Below, in pieces: positions 25,662-34,865 of a DNA stretch of 64,000 nt. Position 1 is the first letter of the stretch. Each line of letters begins with the position of its first letter. The position numbers and the translations under genes were made by a program. The notes below the pieces were generated by a model. The model was not told the DNA's origin and did not search any database. It saw nothing but the letters and a program-made list of their open reading frames with translations. The DNA is from Paradesertivirga superstes (GTDB taxonomy: Bacteria; Bacteroidota; Bacteroidia; Sphingobacteriales; Sphingobacteriaceae): assembly GCF_037622515.1 (NCBI RefSeq), contig NZ_JBBJCN010000003.1, forward strand, positions 310,001 through 374,000, written 5' to 3'.

Positions 25662-26957
25662 TTACTTTTTATATGAAATTTTATAGATAGTACCCTTTAA
25701 GTCATCTGTAATATATAAAGACCCATCCGGCCCCATAGCCAGGCCGCAAGGTTTATGATCAGCACGACCGGATGCAGTTTTTTCAGGAGAGCCCGAAAAC
25801 CCATCTGCAAATGTTTCCCATTCGCCGGATGGCTTACCATCTTTAAAGGGAACAAATGCCACTAAAAACCCTTTTTGAGGTTCCGGAGAACGGTTCCATG
25901 AGCCATGAAATGCTACAAATGCTCCGTTTCTATATTTTTCGGGAAACATATTTCCTGTATAAAATAACAAGCCATTTGGGGCCATGTGTGCCGGAAAAGC
26001 GACTACAGGATCAATAAACTTTTTATCTCCCTCTTTTCTTCCGTCACCACCATATTCTGGCGCTACTATTTTTTTCTTTTGAAAAGGATCATAATAAATA
26101 TATGGCCAGCCGGCGTTGTCGCCTTTCTTAATCATATACATACACTCGGCAGGCAATTCTGCTGATTGCTTGGTATCATAAAGCTCAGGGAACATAGTCA
26201 ATTGATCCCTGCCATGTTGCATCACATATAAAGTATTGTTTTGCGCGTTCCAGTCGAGTCCAACCACATTCCTTAATCCGGTTGCATATCTTACACCTTC
26301 CGGATAGCTTTGGTTAAGTTTATCGATTTTAAATTGCCAGATTCCACCAGCGGTTTCCAGGAGGGGGCAATTATCCTGACCAGGAGAACCCTGTTTACGA
26401 TCTTCAACCTGGCAGGAGTTTGATGGAGCACCGACGTTGACATATATGTTTCCATCATTATCTAAAACCAAAGATTTGGATTCGTGTTGCCTTTTATTAA
26501 CCAGGCCTGTTACAATCTTTTCTGGTTGATCAGGATTGATAACATGCTCATTAGCATCTAATTTATATCTGAATACTTCTTCGTCTGATGAGGTGTAGAG
26601 ATAGCCATCTTTTAAATAAATACCGGTTCCGATATAGTTACCAAAACTTGTTTTAGTTTCATATTTACCATCGCCATCTTTATCCTGAAGCATTAAAATG
26701 CCCTTTTCTTCTACCTTTCTGGCCAGCTTCACATAAATATCACCGTTTTTTGTTACTACTATATGACGAGGTCTGCCTGTATTCTCTGCAACAACCTCTG
26801 CTTTAAACCCCGAAGGAATAGTTAGGCCCGCAGTCTGAGCTTTGGCCTGAAATGCGCTTAGCGCAAGCACAGCAGCACCAAGCATTATACCGGATATGTT
26901 AATTCTATAGTTCAAGTTATAATTTTTAAAGTTCAAATATCCCAGTTTTATTCCCAA
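25662..26957 (-). CDS. PQQ-dependent sugar dehydrogenase (sorbosone/soluble glucose dehydrogenase type)
   Basis: Up to 431 residues. The beta-propeller shows SGFKAEVVAENTGRPRHIVV, YLYTSSDEEVFRY, YATGLRNVVGLDWN, MQHGRDQLTMFPELYD, PNGLLFYTGNMFPE, VAFHGSWNRSPEPQKGF and CGLAMGPDGSLYITDD, all typical of L-sorbosone dehydrogenase-like, PQQ-using enzymes. The N-terminus is uncertain: the longest frame starts at a TTG (26957) and overlaps the GH39 gene by 10 bases; TTG 26915 would give a compact signal peptide; the first ATG is 26885. A signal peptide ending FQAKAQ is clear in all cases. Periplasmic sugar oxidation, with electrons passing to the adjacent cytochrome c, is likely. Confidence 0.88.
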   Translation of the reverse strand: MGIKLGYLNFKNYNLNYRINISGIMLGAAVLALSAFQAKAQTAGLTIPSGFKAEVVAENTGRPRHIVVTKNGDIYVKLARKVEEKGILMLQDKDGDGKYETKTSFGNYIGTGIYLKDGYLYTSSDEEVFRYKLDANEHVINPDQPEKIVTGLVNKRQHESKSLVLDNDGNIYVNVGAPSNSCQVEDRKQGSPGQDNCPLLETAGGIWQFKIDKLNQSYPEGVRYATGLRNVVGLDWNAQNNTLYVMQHGRDQLTMFPELYDTKQSAELPAECMYMIKKGDNAGWPYIYYDPFQKKKIVAPEYGGDGRKEGDKKFIDPVVAFPAHMAPNGLLFYTGNMFPEKYRNGAFVAFHGSWNRSPEPQKGFLVAFVPFKDGKPSGEWETFADGFSGSPEKTASGRADHKPCGLAMGPDGSLYITDDLKGTIYKISYKK

Positions 26958-28651
26958 TCAATTTTTAGTAATGACACTCCCTGACGAGGTAATGTTATAG
27001 TTAACACAAAATCGCCGGTTTTAGTCTTGATTTTTTTTGATTTACCCAAAGTTTTTAATTGGCCCGCATTTTCAAGTTCTTTTATCTGCGCTGAGCCTGG
27101 GCTTTGCGGAGCCCCCATTTTTTTCCATACTTCGTAAGAATTGCTGTGCTCATTATCGATTCTATAATGAGTTAATTTTAGCGATTTATTAGGCAACTTT
27201 TTGAAAGTGACTTCTATCGGCTCCGCAGGACCTTGTAAATCATCGTCATGATAATTCCAGATCATAACAGCTGCGGTCTTTTCATCTTTTGAGGCTAAGG
27301 CACCAATGTCGGTTTGCGGACCTCTGATGCTAGACTCAAGGGCTGTTTGTAAAGGATACATTCTATTGGAAGTAGCCTCAACTCGCTGGCCTGACATTTT
27401 GCCAAACATTCTAAAAACATTTAACACAGGCTTGTCTACTCCGTTGGTCGCCAAATCACGAAATCCATAAAACCAGGGTTGATCTTCAAATTCAAAAGAC
27501 CAGGATACCGCACCAACAAAGTTCGCATTATACTGATCGGCCAGAGCATATTTTCTGGCAAAAGTTGCCGCAGTGTAGCTTGAATACATAGTGCCATTGC
27601 GGTATGCATTTGAAGGGTTGGTTGCCATTCCACAGGCGGCACAACCCTCGGGATCTGACTCACCAATAATCAAAGGCAAGTTCTTTGTTTCCGGATAAGA
27701 AGCGGCAATTTTAAAACCTGCTGCAATATCTTTAAGCTGAGGAGCCATATTCATTCTTACCCTGCCATCAACCAACCGCGGACTTCCCTTTGCATGAAAA
27801 AGTAAAGCCTCTATAGGAGAACCTATTTTACCGGTTGCATAATTGGTACCGGAAATGCAGTGCTTTATAAATGCATTCATCCATTGGGTTGCACCGGTGC
27901 TGGAGGTGCCTGCAATATTAATTCCACCGATTCTAGCTGTAGGCAGGGCCCGTTTCAAACCATCTGCTGCGTAATCATACAATTTAAAGAATTCTTCCTG
28001 AGTACCCTTCCAATATCCGTTCGGTTCATTCCAGACTTCCCAATACCAGCTTTCAACTTCCTTTTGGCCATAGCGATCAACAGAGTGCTTAACCCATTGA
28101 TATACGAGCTCACGCCATTTATCATAATCTTTTGGCGGGTATGCCCAGCCGGTCAGAATATTACCATATGGATCCCCGGGTTTCCAATTATGCTTATATG
28201 GTTGCGGTTTAACAGACAGCGCTTCAGGCATGAATCCAATCTGGGCAAGAGGTTTCATTCCCCGTTTAATATATGTATCAAATATACTGTCGATAATCTT
28301 CCAGTTGTAAACCGGATTCCCATTTGCATCTTCGGTATAAGCATTGGTTGATCCCCATTTCAATGCGGGTGTTCCGTCACCTGTAACCAGTAAACTGTGA
28401 GCCCGTACATATACAGGCACCGGACTCAAAGCCTGCAGCTCGGTAAGCAATTTTTTGCCGTCTTTCATGTAAGTATAATTGGGCTCATCGTATCCAAACC
28501 AGGCCCAAACCGGCGTCATTGGTCCAACAGCCCTGGAAAAATCCACTTCAATTTTTGCAGGCATTGCTGAAGTACTCTGAGCTTTAACTGGGTGATGACT
28601 TAATGCAATCGTAAAAAATAACAAAGCAGAAAAAAACAGGCGGTTCATCAT
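26948..28651 (-). CDS. GH39-type glycoside hydrolase
   Basis: 567 residues from the ATG at 28651 (a second ATG follows at once); upstream residues in the longer frame do not form a signal. Signal peptide MMNRLFFSALLFFTIALS...VKAQ. The TIM barrel shows the acid/base region WYWEVWNEPNGYW and a probable nucleophile in LIIGESDPEGCAACG, with a C-terminal beta-sandwich after about residue 410. The arrangement fits clan GH-A family 39 (beta-xylosidase and related). The true substrate is not known. It is the first gene of the GH39, PQQ dehydrogenase, cytochrome, AKR set. Confidence 0.8.
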   Translation of the reverse strand: MMNRLFFSALLFFTIALSHHPVKAQSTSAMPAKIEVDFSRAVGPMTPVWAWFGYDEPNYTYMKDGKKLLTELQALSPVPVYVRAHSLLVTGDGTPALKWGSTNAYTEDANGNPVYNWKIIDSIFDTYIKRGMKPLAQIGFMPEALSVKPQPYKHNWKPGDPYGNILTGWAYPPKDYDKWRELVYQWVKHSVDRYGQKEVESWYWEVWNEPNGYWKGTQEEFFKLYDYAADGLKRALPTARIGGINIAGTSSTGATQWMNAFIKHCISGTNYATGKIGSPIEALLFHAKGSPRLVDGRVRMNMAPQLKDIAAGFKIAASYPETKNLPLIIGESDPEGCAACGMATNPSNAYRNGTMYSSYTAATFARKYALADQYNANFVGAVSWSFEFEDQPWFYGFRDLATNGVDKPVLNVFRMFGKMSGQRVEATSNRMYPLQTALESSIRGPQTDIGALASKDEKTAAVMIWNYHDDDLQGPAEPIEVTFKKLPNKSLKLTHYRIDNEHSNSYEVWKKMGAPQSPGSAQIKELENAGQLKTLGKSKKIKTKTGDFVLTITLPRQGVSLLKIDWE

Positions 28652-28693
28652 ATATTGGTTGGTTAATTTATTCAGGTTATGCAAAGACATCAA

Positions 28694-29173
28694 TGCAGAT
28701 AAGCTGTTCTGAACACTTTACTCCATCTCTTTGCAATACATTAAAATAGGGAGCGACACCTACCTCTTAATTTTACCGGTCGCCCTTACTCAAGGCAGCT
28801 GCCAAAATCTAAAAAAACAATTGAATTTGATTCAACAATGTTGAATGACAAATGTATTGCATAGAAATGGGATTCTAAAATAAAATCCAAGTTAAAAGTT
28901 GAGATTTTTTTAGGAAATAGGTATCGACAAACTTATTGCGAAATTAAGCCCTAATCATTCGGTCCGGAGATTCGGAAGCTTATTTTAAAGAATTCTGGTA
29001 AATGGCAGGACAAGACAGGTAAAGTAACAGGGGTACCTAAAGAATCTTCCGGAAAATTCTCTAAATATCCCTGTCAGGCTGTATTAAATTGACCGCCGGA
29101 AAGTACAAATCAATCTATTGTTAGCACAAGAGGGTTTACTATTCAGCCCATGATACTAAAAGTAACTATGTAA
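28694..29173. other. 480-base intergenic region
   Basis: This is the longest gap between genes. It holds a probable minus-strand promoter box at 28849-28856. I found no RNA gene, repeat or coherent coding frame: the longest plus-strand stretch near 28990-29091 is a 40-codon frame with no recognised similarity. Confidence 0.5.
28849..28856 (-). promoter_or_regulatory. -7 promoter box upstream of the GH39 operon
   Basis: On the minus strand this reads TACATTTG (TAnnTTTG), about 200 bases before the GH39 ATG. A long leader would result. No -33 element is clear. Confidence 0.4.
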
Positions 29174-30190
29174 CTAATCAACTTCGATCATTGCTTTTAT
29201 CACTCCGTTGGCAGGATTCAGCCAGCCTTTAAACTCATCTTTTACCTGATCAAAGGTTACGCGGTGTGTTATATATGTTGCAGGATTAACCAATCCGTTT
29301 TTCATACAGGCAATTACATGTTCAAAATCATCACGAGTTGCATTCCGGCTGCTCATCAGCGTTGCTTCGCGCTTGTGGAATTCGGGGTGACTAAAACTTA
29401 AGTCTCCTTTTTGCAAGCCTACAAGTACATAACGAGCGCCATGGGCCATATACTGAAAACCATTGTTAATAGCTTTAAGACTTCCTGTTGCATCTATTAC
29501 AACCGTAGGAAAATCGCCATTTGTTATCTCTTTAAGCTTTCCAATAACGTCATCAGTCATTGGGTTAATAGTATAATGCACATTTAACTTCTCCTTGCAG
29601 AATGCTAAACGCTGATCATTAATGTCCATGGCAATCACCTTCCCGCCAGCAATTCGGGCAAACTCCATAATACCCAGCCCGATTGGCCCCGCACCAATTA
29701 CCAGTACAAATTCATCTTTTTTAACGTCGGCTCTTCTTACACCGTGTGCTCCAATAGCTAAAGGTTCTACCAGGGCTAATTCATCAAAACTTAAACCTTC
29801 ACCATGGATCAAAGAATACGATGGAACGGAAAGGTATTCGGCCATTCCTCCATGGGTATGTACGCCGCACACTTTAATGTTAGCACAGCAATTCGACTTT
29901 CCTGAACGGCAAGCGATACATTCTCCGCAATAGAAGTAAGGGATAAAGGTTACAGCCTCACCTGGTTTAAATCCCGAAGCATTATCTCCCTCAACAAATT
30001 CACCGGCAAGTTCATGGCCAAGAATCCGTGGGTATTCAAAGAACGGCTGGGTTCCTTCAAATGCATGAAGATCAGTCCCACAAACTCCGATTCTTTTTAT
30101 TTTTAAAATAGAGTGATCTTTTGATGCTACCGGGTGCTCACCCTGTTGGTATTCAAAGTTTCCCGGTACAGTACAAACTAAGGTTTTCAT
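29174..30190 (-). CDS. Zinc-dependent alcohol dehydrogenase of the fucose operon
   Basis: 338 residues of the medium-chain dehydrogenase family. The catalytic zinc ligands are Cys37 and the GHE at 58-60; the structural zinc cysteines are 88, 91, 94 and 102 (CGECIACRSGKSNCC region). The Rossmann motif is GAGPIGLGI. It resembles L-galactonate/L-gulonate 5-dehydrogenase and sorbitol dehydrogenase-type enzymes. As last gene of the operon, it could oxidise L-fucose, a deoxy-acid intermediate, or a related sugar such as L-galactose; the choice cannot be made from sequence. It starts 11 bases downstream of the SDR gene. Confidence 0.85.
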   Translation of the reverse strand: MKTLVCTVPGNFEYQQGEHPVASKDHSILKIKRIGVCGTDLHAFEGTQPFFEYPRILGHELAGEFVEGDNASGFKPGEAVTFIPYFYCGECIACRSGKSNCCANIKVCGVHTHGGMAEYLSVPSYSLIHGEGLSFDELALVEPLAIGAHGVRRADVKKDEFVLVIGAGPIGLGIMEFARIAGGKVIAMDINDQRLAFCKEKLNVHYTINPMTDDVIGKLKEITNGDFPTVVIDATGSLKAINNGFQYMAHGARYVLVGLQKGDLSFSHPEFHKREATLMSSRNATRDDFEHVIACMKNGLVNPATYITHRVTFDQVKDEFKGWLNPANGVIKAMIEVD

Positions 30191-30201
30191 ATATTTATTT
30201 C

Positions 30202-30990
30202 TTAAGCATTCGCTAAAGCGCGATCCAAATGCACATAACCACCATCAACATGAATAAGCTGTCCTGTTGTATGGCTTGAGCATGGCGATAATAGAAATGC
30301 CGTTGCATTACCCAGTTCTTCAGGTGTGGTCATTCTGTTCTCAAAGGGGATTTTATCTGTAATTTCCTTTAATTTCTCTTCTGGGTTTGAAAGTGTTGTA
30401 ATCCACTTTTCATAGGCTGGGGTCCACGATTCTGCAACAATTACTGCGTTAACGCGGATGCTGTATTTCAACAATTCAACAGCCCACTCGCGTGTCAAGG
30501 CATTTCGACCACCATTGGCAGCAGCATAGGCAGAAGTTCCACCCTGACCTGTTTCAGCTGTTTTCGAACTTATATTTACAATCGAGCCCTTTGACTTTAT
30601 TAATTCTGGCAAAGCATAATGAGCCAAAAGATAGTAGTGGACTACATTTTTATGAAGTGATTCCATGAATCTCTCATAGGTTCCGTTCTCTAAACCAACG
30701 CCATCGTTTACCCCCGCATTATTTACCAAACCTTCGATTCTACCGTATTTAGCGACTACCTCTTTAATAACACGTTCGCATTCCTCAGGTTTTGTAAGTT
30801 CAGCAGCAACCTGAAAGCCTTTCCCCCCAGCAGATTCAATTTCCGAAAGCATTTTTAAGCTATCCTGTTCGTTTCGGCCCACAATAACAGGGATAGCACC
30901 TTCACTGGCAAGAATTTTCACAATGCCGGCACCAATCCCCTTAGCGCCACCGCTTACTATAATTACTTTATCTTTAAGTTGTAAATCCAT
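30202..30990 (-). CDS. L-fucose dehydrogenase-like SDR with Asn in place of the catalytic Lys
   Basis: 262 residues of classical SDR. It resembles bacterial L-fucose dehydrogenase of the Burkholderia type closely in my recollection: GGAKGIGAGI, PVIVGRNEQD, LVNNAGVNDGVGL, HYYLLAHYALPEL, VNISSKTAETGQG and a C-terminal HTTGQLIHVDGGYVHLDRAL. Such enzymes oxidise L-fucose to fucono-lactone with NAD(P)+. The active site reads Tyr155-Ala-Ala-Ala-Asn159, so the SDR YxxxK lysine is Asn; the DNA (AAT, plus-strand ATT) confirms this. Ser141/142 and the NNAG (90-93) are intact. Either another residue takes over, or the enzyme is impaired and the neighbouring zinc dehydrogenase does the step. Confidence 0.85.
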   Translation of the reverse strand: MDLQLKDKVIIVSGGAKGIGAGIVKILASEGAIPVIVGRNEQDSLKMLSEIESAGGKGFQVAAELTKPEECERVIKEVVAKYGRIEGLVNNAGVNDGVGLENGTYERFMESLHKNVVHYYLLAHYALPELIKSKGSIVNISSKTAETGQGGTSAYAAANGGRNALTREWAVELLKYSIRVNAVIVAESWTPAYEKWITTLSNPEEKLKEITDKIPFENRMTTPEELGNATAFLLSPCSSHTTGQLIHVDGGYVHLDRALANA

Positions 30991-31026
30991 AAATGCAAAA
31001 TTATCCGCCTCAAAAAGAGCGGAAGG

Positions 31027-31863
31027 TTAATTAGTTAAGTTGTAAAAATCAATAGCATTCTTTCCCCAGAATAGCCCCTGCTCATTTTCTGAAAGTTGGG
31101 ATGTGTAATTTTGTACCAGACCAAGCATTTTCTGATACCCTCCCGCTACTTCACAAACAGGCCAGTCTGACCCGTACATTACACGTTTTATTCCAAAAGC
31201 TTCAAAAACAGCATCAAGATATGGGTCGAAATCATCATTCCTCCAGTAATTCCAGTCGGCCTCCGTCACCATTCCTGATATTTTGCAACTTACATTAGGA
31301 TGCTGAGAAACCGCTTTGATGTCTTTTTTCCATTCATCAAGCTTTTTATCTTTTATGTTTGGCTTGGCAATATGGTCTATTACAAATTGCTGATCCGGAA
31401 AAGCTTTAACAAACTCTTCGGTATATTTTAACTGGTCTGGATATATAAGAATATCATACGTATATCCATAGTCAGCCAATAAGGAAATACCTCTTTTAAA
31501 TTCAGGTTTGAGCATTAAAGCTCTGTCTTCTTCTCCCTGAAGAACATGACGAAAGCCTTTCATCTTTTCGTATCCCTTATAAAATGTGAGACTTTCCTTA
31601 ATATTTTCAGCACGTAAATCAACCCATCCAACAACTCCTTTTATAAAAGAATTAGCCGCCGCAAGTTCGAGCAAGAAAGCATTTTGTTCTTCCGATTGAT
31701 CTGCCTGAACAGCCACACACCCATCGATATTATTTTCTTTTAGAATGGGAGCCAGATCTTCCGGCAGGAAATCCTTTCGGATAACCTTCATATCATCATT
31801 TATCCAGGAATCCCTTACAGGGTCAAAGCGCCAGAAGTGTTGATGTGAATCAATTTTTTTCAT
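31027..31863 (-). CDS. Amidohydrolase, probable L-fuconolactonase
   Basis: 278 residues of the COG3618 group of metal-dependent hydrolases. The N-terminal metal motif is KIDSHQHFW; later FVIDHIAKPNIKD and MYGSDWPVCEV supply further His and Asp ligands. The group includes L-fucono-1,5-lactonase and L-rhamnono-lactonase, which open the lactone made by sugar dehydrogenases. Placement between the fucose dehydrogenase-like SDR (36 bases downstream) and the FAH-family hydrolase supports the fuconolactonase call. Cytoplasmic. Confidence 0.85.
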   Translation of the reverse strand: MKKIDSHQHFWRFDPVRDSWINDDMKVIRKDFLPEDLAPILKENNIDGCVAVQADQSEEQNAFLLELAAANSFIKGVVGWVDLRAENIKESLTFYKGYEKMKGFRHVLQGEEDRALMLKPEFKRGISLLADYGYTYDILIYPDQLKYTEEFVKAFPDQQFVIDHIAKPNIKDKKLDEWKKDIKAVSQHPNVSCKISGMVTEADWNYWRNDDFDPYLDAVFEAFGIKRVMYGSDWPVCEVAGGYQKMLGLVQNYTSQLSENEQGLFWGKNAIDFYNLTN

Positions 31864-31923
31864 CAGAATATTGCCTATTAATGGCTACGAAGCTTTTACA
31901 GACATGACATTTTAAATAATGAT

Positions 31924-32781
31924 CTATGATTTTTCATAGGCAACAACCTTTTGGGTCGAAGTTCCTAATCCGTCAATTCCAAGTTCAACTATATCTCCGG
32001 GTTTTAGGTATACCGGGGGTTTAAAACCTAAACCAACACCTGCAGGAGTCCCTGTTGAAATAATATCCCCCGGAAGTAATGTCATAAACTGGCTTAGATA
32101 AGAAACCAGGAACGGAATTTTAAAAATAAAGGTTTTAGTATTTCCATCCTGCATTTTCTCGCCATTTACATTCAGCCAAAGACGAAGATTATCCGGATCA
32201 GCTATTTCATCCTTAGTGGCCATAAACGGACCAATTGGTGCAAACGTGTCGCAACCTTTTCCTTTATCCCATGTTCCATTTCGCTCAAGCTGGAAAGCCC
32301 GCTCAGAAACATCATTATGCAAGCAATAACCCGCAACATAATCCATTGCCTCAGACTCTTCTACATAACTTGCTTTCTTACCAATTACAAAAGCGAGCTC
32401 AACCTCCCAATCAGTTTTAACTGAGTTTTTAGGAATAACTATATTATCAAAAGGACCAACTAAAGCCGTTGTTGATTTCATAAAAAGTACCGGCTCAGGA
32501 GGGATCGGAGCTCCTGTCTCCAGGGCATGATCTGCATAGTTTAAACCAATACAAACAATTTTAGAAGGGCGGGCTACCGGTGATCCGATACGGCTGCCTG
32601 AAGGTATTTCCTGAAGTTTTCCCTGGTTCATTTCCAGGTAATTTTCAAGCCTTGAAAGACCGTCACTTTCAAAAAATGCTTCATTAAAGTCTTCGCCAAA
32701 TGCAGATAAATCGTAATACACACCATCGATTATCAACCCTGGCTTTTCTTTATTTAGTTCTCCGAATCTAAAAAGTTTCAT
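31924..32781 (-). CDS. FAH-family hydrolase, probable 2,4-diketo-3-deoxy-L-fuconate hydrolase
   Basis: 285 residues of the fumarylacetoacetate hydrolase family. Signatures are CIGLNYADHALETGAPIPPE, LFMKSTTALVGPFDNI, DWEVELAFVIGKKA with the acidic metal ligands, YCLHNDVSERAFQ, KGKGCDTFAPIGPFM and ISTGTPAGVGLGF. In oxidative L-fucose breakdown this family cleaves 2,4-diketo-3-deoxy-L-fuconate to pyruvate and L-lactate. Gene order (14 bases from the KDF-dehydrogenase-like SDR) supports this, but 5-oxopent-3-ene or other diketo acids are possible substrates. Confidence 0.85.
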   Translation of the reverse strand: MKLFRFGELNKEKPGLIIDGVYYDLSAFGEDFNEAFFESDGLSRLENYLEMNQGKLQEIPSGSRIGSPVARPSKIVCIGLNYADHALETGAPIPPEPVLFMKSTTALVGPFDNIVIPKNSVKTDWEVELAFVIGKKASYVEESEAMDYVAGYCLHNDVSERAFQLERNGTWDKGKGCDTFAPIGPFMATKDEIADPDNLRLWLNVNGEKMQDGNTKTFIFKIPFLVSYLSQFMTLLPGDIISTGTPAGVGLGFKPPVYLKPGDIVELGIDGLGTSTQKVVAYEKS

Positions 32782-32795
32782 AAATATATCTCTTC

Positions 32796-33560
32796 CTAAT
32801 TATTAAGTTTAATAAATCCTCCGTCAAGCGGATAATCACAACCAGTCACAAACCCAGCCTCATCCGAGCACAGATAAAGAGCCAGTGCCGCAACTTCTTC
32901 TGGTTTACCCATTCGGCCGATAGGCTGGCTTTTCGATAATTTTTCAAAAATCTCATCTTCCTTACCAGGATAATTCTTAGCAATAAACCCATCAACAAAA
33001 GGGGTATGTACCCTTGCCGGGGAGATGGAATTACTTCGAATTTTATCATTTATATAATCACGGGCTACAGACATGCTCATAGCGTGTATAGCCCCTTTAC
33101 TCATCGAATATGCAAACCGGTCGGCGATACCTACAGAAGAAGCGATGGATGCCATATTCACAATTGCACCTCCCCCCTGGGCCTTCATTAACGGGACAGC
33201 TGCATAAAGACAATTATATGCTCCTTTAACATTTACATTATACACTCTTTCAAAATCATCCTCCGAAGTACTTTCTACTCTTCCGACGTGGGCAATACCA
33301 GCATTATTTACCAGGATATCGACCTTGCCAATCTCCTTGAAAACAGATAAAATCTGATCCTGCCTGCTTACATCTGCACTATAAGCGAAGGCTTCGCCTT
33401 CCGCTGCTTTAATTTCTGTTACAGCCTGTTGGGCATTGTCGGAACTTAATTCAATAATATGAACGACAGCACCCTGACGTGCAAAAAGCAATGCAATTGC
33501 TTTCCCTATTCCACTGCCACCGCCTGTAATTACAGCATGTTTATTTTTTAAACTGAACAT
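32796..33560 (-). CDS. SDR dehydrogenase, probable 2-keto-3-deoxy-L-fuconate dehydrogenase
   Basis: 254 residues. Classical SDR with GGGSGIGKAI (cofactor), NNAG (85-88), a catalytic Ser around 138-142 and an intact YSMSK (Tyr151, Lys155). The C-terminal TGCDYPLDGGFIKLN is typical. In L-fucose oxidation this position in the operon is filled by the enzyme that oxidises 2-keto-3-deoxy-L-fuconate to the 2,4-diketo acid. It stands between fucP (10 bases) and the hydrolase. Confidence 0.85.
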   Translation of the reverse strand: MFSLKNKHAVITGGGSGIGKAIALLFARQGAVVHIIELSSDNAQQAVTEIKAAEGEAFAYSADVSRQDQILSVFKEIGKVDILVNNAGIAHVGRVESTSEDDFERVYNVNVKGAYNCLYAAVPLMKAQGGGAIVNMASIASSVGIADRFAYSMSKGAIHAMSMSVARDYINDKIRSNSISPARVHTPFVDGFIAKNYPGKEDEIFEKLSKSQPIGRMGKPEEVAALALYLCSDEAGFVTGCDYPLDGGFIKLNN

Positions 33561-33570
33561 TATTCAAAAA

Positions 33571-34818
33571 CTATATTTTGGGTTTAACTACTTTATATCC
33601 TCTCAGGCCAAATATCGTGATCACAATAAAACAAACTAAGGGAACTATATAACCATTTTGAATGTCATTTGTTGAATCGCTGATAATACCAAACAGTGGC
33701 GGCAGCAAAGCGCCTCCAACAATAGACATAATAATTAAACTGCTTCCAAATTCCGTATCTCCACCTAAACTTTTAATACCTAAAGCAAATATAGTAGGGA
33801 ACATAATTGACATGAAAAAGCAAATGGCAATAACAGTATATACAGTTATCATTCCATGCCCGTAGATAGCAACAATACATAACAATACGTTTATAGATGC
33901 ATAAATGGCCAGTAATCTTTCAGGTCTGAAGAATTTCATTAGTCCGGTACCAATAAACCTGCCTGCCAGAAAAGCTGCTCCGCAAACACTCAAATATGCT
34001 GCGGCGGCCATTTCGGTAATACCGGCTGACTTAGTCGCGTATAAAATAAAAAGACTGAATACTGACACCTGCGCACCTACATAGAAGAACTGCGCAGCTA
34101 CACTCCATGATAAATGTTTGTGTTTTAAAGCATGAAAGATGCTTTCGCTCTCACCATGTTCATCAGAGTTTTGAATAACAGGAAGTTTTGTAAAAGCAAA
34201 GATCACTGCAATTACAACTAAAACTATCCCCAGAATGAGGTATGGACCTTTTACTGATGACGCCTCAGCTGCTAAAGCAATTTTTCTGGCACTTTCGGTC
34301 ATCGCGTTCAACTCCGCGTCCGTGGCTCCTTTTGTTAAAATTATTCTGGCTCCGATAAAGGGAGCTAAGGTTGCAGCCAATCCATTAAAAGATTGAGCTA
34401 AATTAAGGCGGAAGGTCGAAGTTTGTGGATCTCCTAAAGCAGAGGCATAGGGATTTGCAGCAGTTTCAAGAATAGTTAGTCCACAGGCAATAATAAATAA
34501 TGCGATCAAAAAGAAATTATACGACTGATTATCGGCTGCCGGAATAAATAAAAAGGACCCCAAAGCAAAAAGGAGTAGGCCTGCAATTATTCCACTTTTA
34601 TACCCATATTTCTTCATAATCATACCCGCAGGGATCGCCATTACAAAATAAGCAATGAAAACGGCAGAATCTACAAGGGTTGCCTGAAGAGTTGTCAGGG
34701 TAAAGGATTTCTTTAAATGAGGTATTAAAATTGGATCAAGATTATGTGCAAAACCCCATAAAAAAAACAATGAGGTGACCAGAATAAAGGGAAAGAGGTA
34801 CGGATTTTTATTAGCCAT
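33571..34818 (-). CDS. fucP: L-fucose:H+ symporter
   Basis: 415 residues with 12 membrane helices. The N-terminal LFFLWGFAHNLDPILIPHLKK matches FucP and its relatives, with the charged Asp in helix 1; IETAANPYASALGDPQTSTF in helix 4 or 5 and TFRLNLAQSFNGLAATL are also FucP-type. It imports L-fucose (and sometimes galactose or arabinose) with protons. It is the first gene of the six-gene operon whose later products oxidise fucose. The upstream region contains a perfect 8-bp inverted repeat. Confidence 0.92.
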   Translation of the reverse strand: MANKNPYLFPFILVTSLFFLWGFAHNLDPILIPHLKKSFTLTTLQATLVDSAVFIAYFVMAIPAGMIMKKYGYKSGIIAGLLLFALGSFLFIPAADNQSYNFFLIALFIIACGLTILETAANPYASALGDPQTSTFRLNLAQSFNGLAATLAPFIGARIILTKGATDAELNAMTESARKIALAAEASSVKGPYLILGIVLVVIAVIFAFTKLPVIQNSDEHGESESIFHALKHKHLSWSVAAQFFYVGAQVSVFSLFILYATKSAGITEMAAAAYLSVCGAAFLAGRFIGTGLMKFFRPERLLAIYASINVLLCIVAIYGHGMITVYTVIAICFFMSIMFPTIFALGIKSLGGDTEFGSSLIIMSIVGGALLPPLFGIISDSTNDIQNGYIVPLVCFIVITIFGLRGYKVVKPKI

Positions 34819-34865
34819 ATATTTAGGTTGTATTGTTAGTTTCTAAAGTGCCCCTGCAAGTAAAG

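Noticed and set aside
28920..29095. Short plus-strand frames near 28920-29091 that could be remnants of a gene
   Set aside because: Two unlinked 24- and 40-codon pieces with no recognised similarity; a relic cannot be shown.
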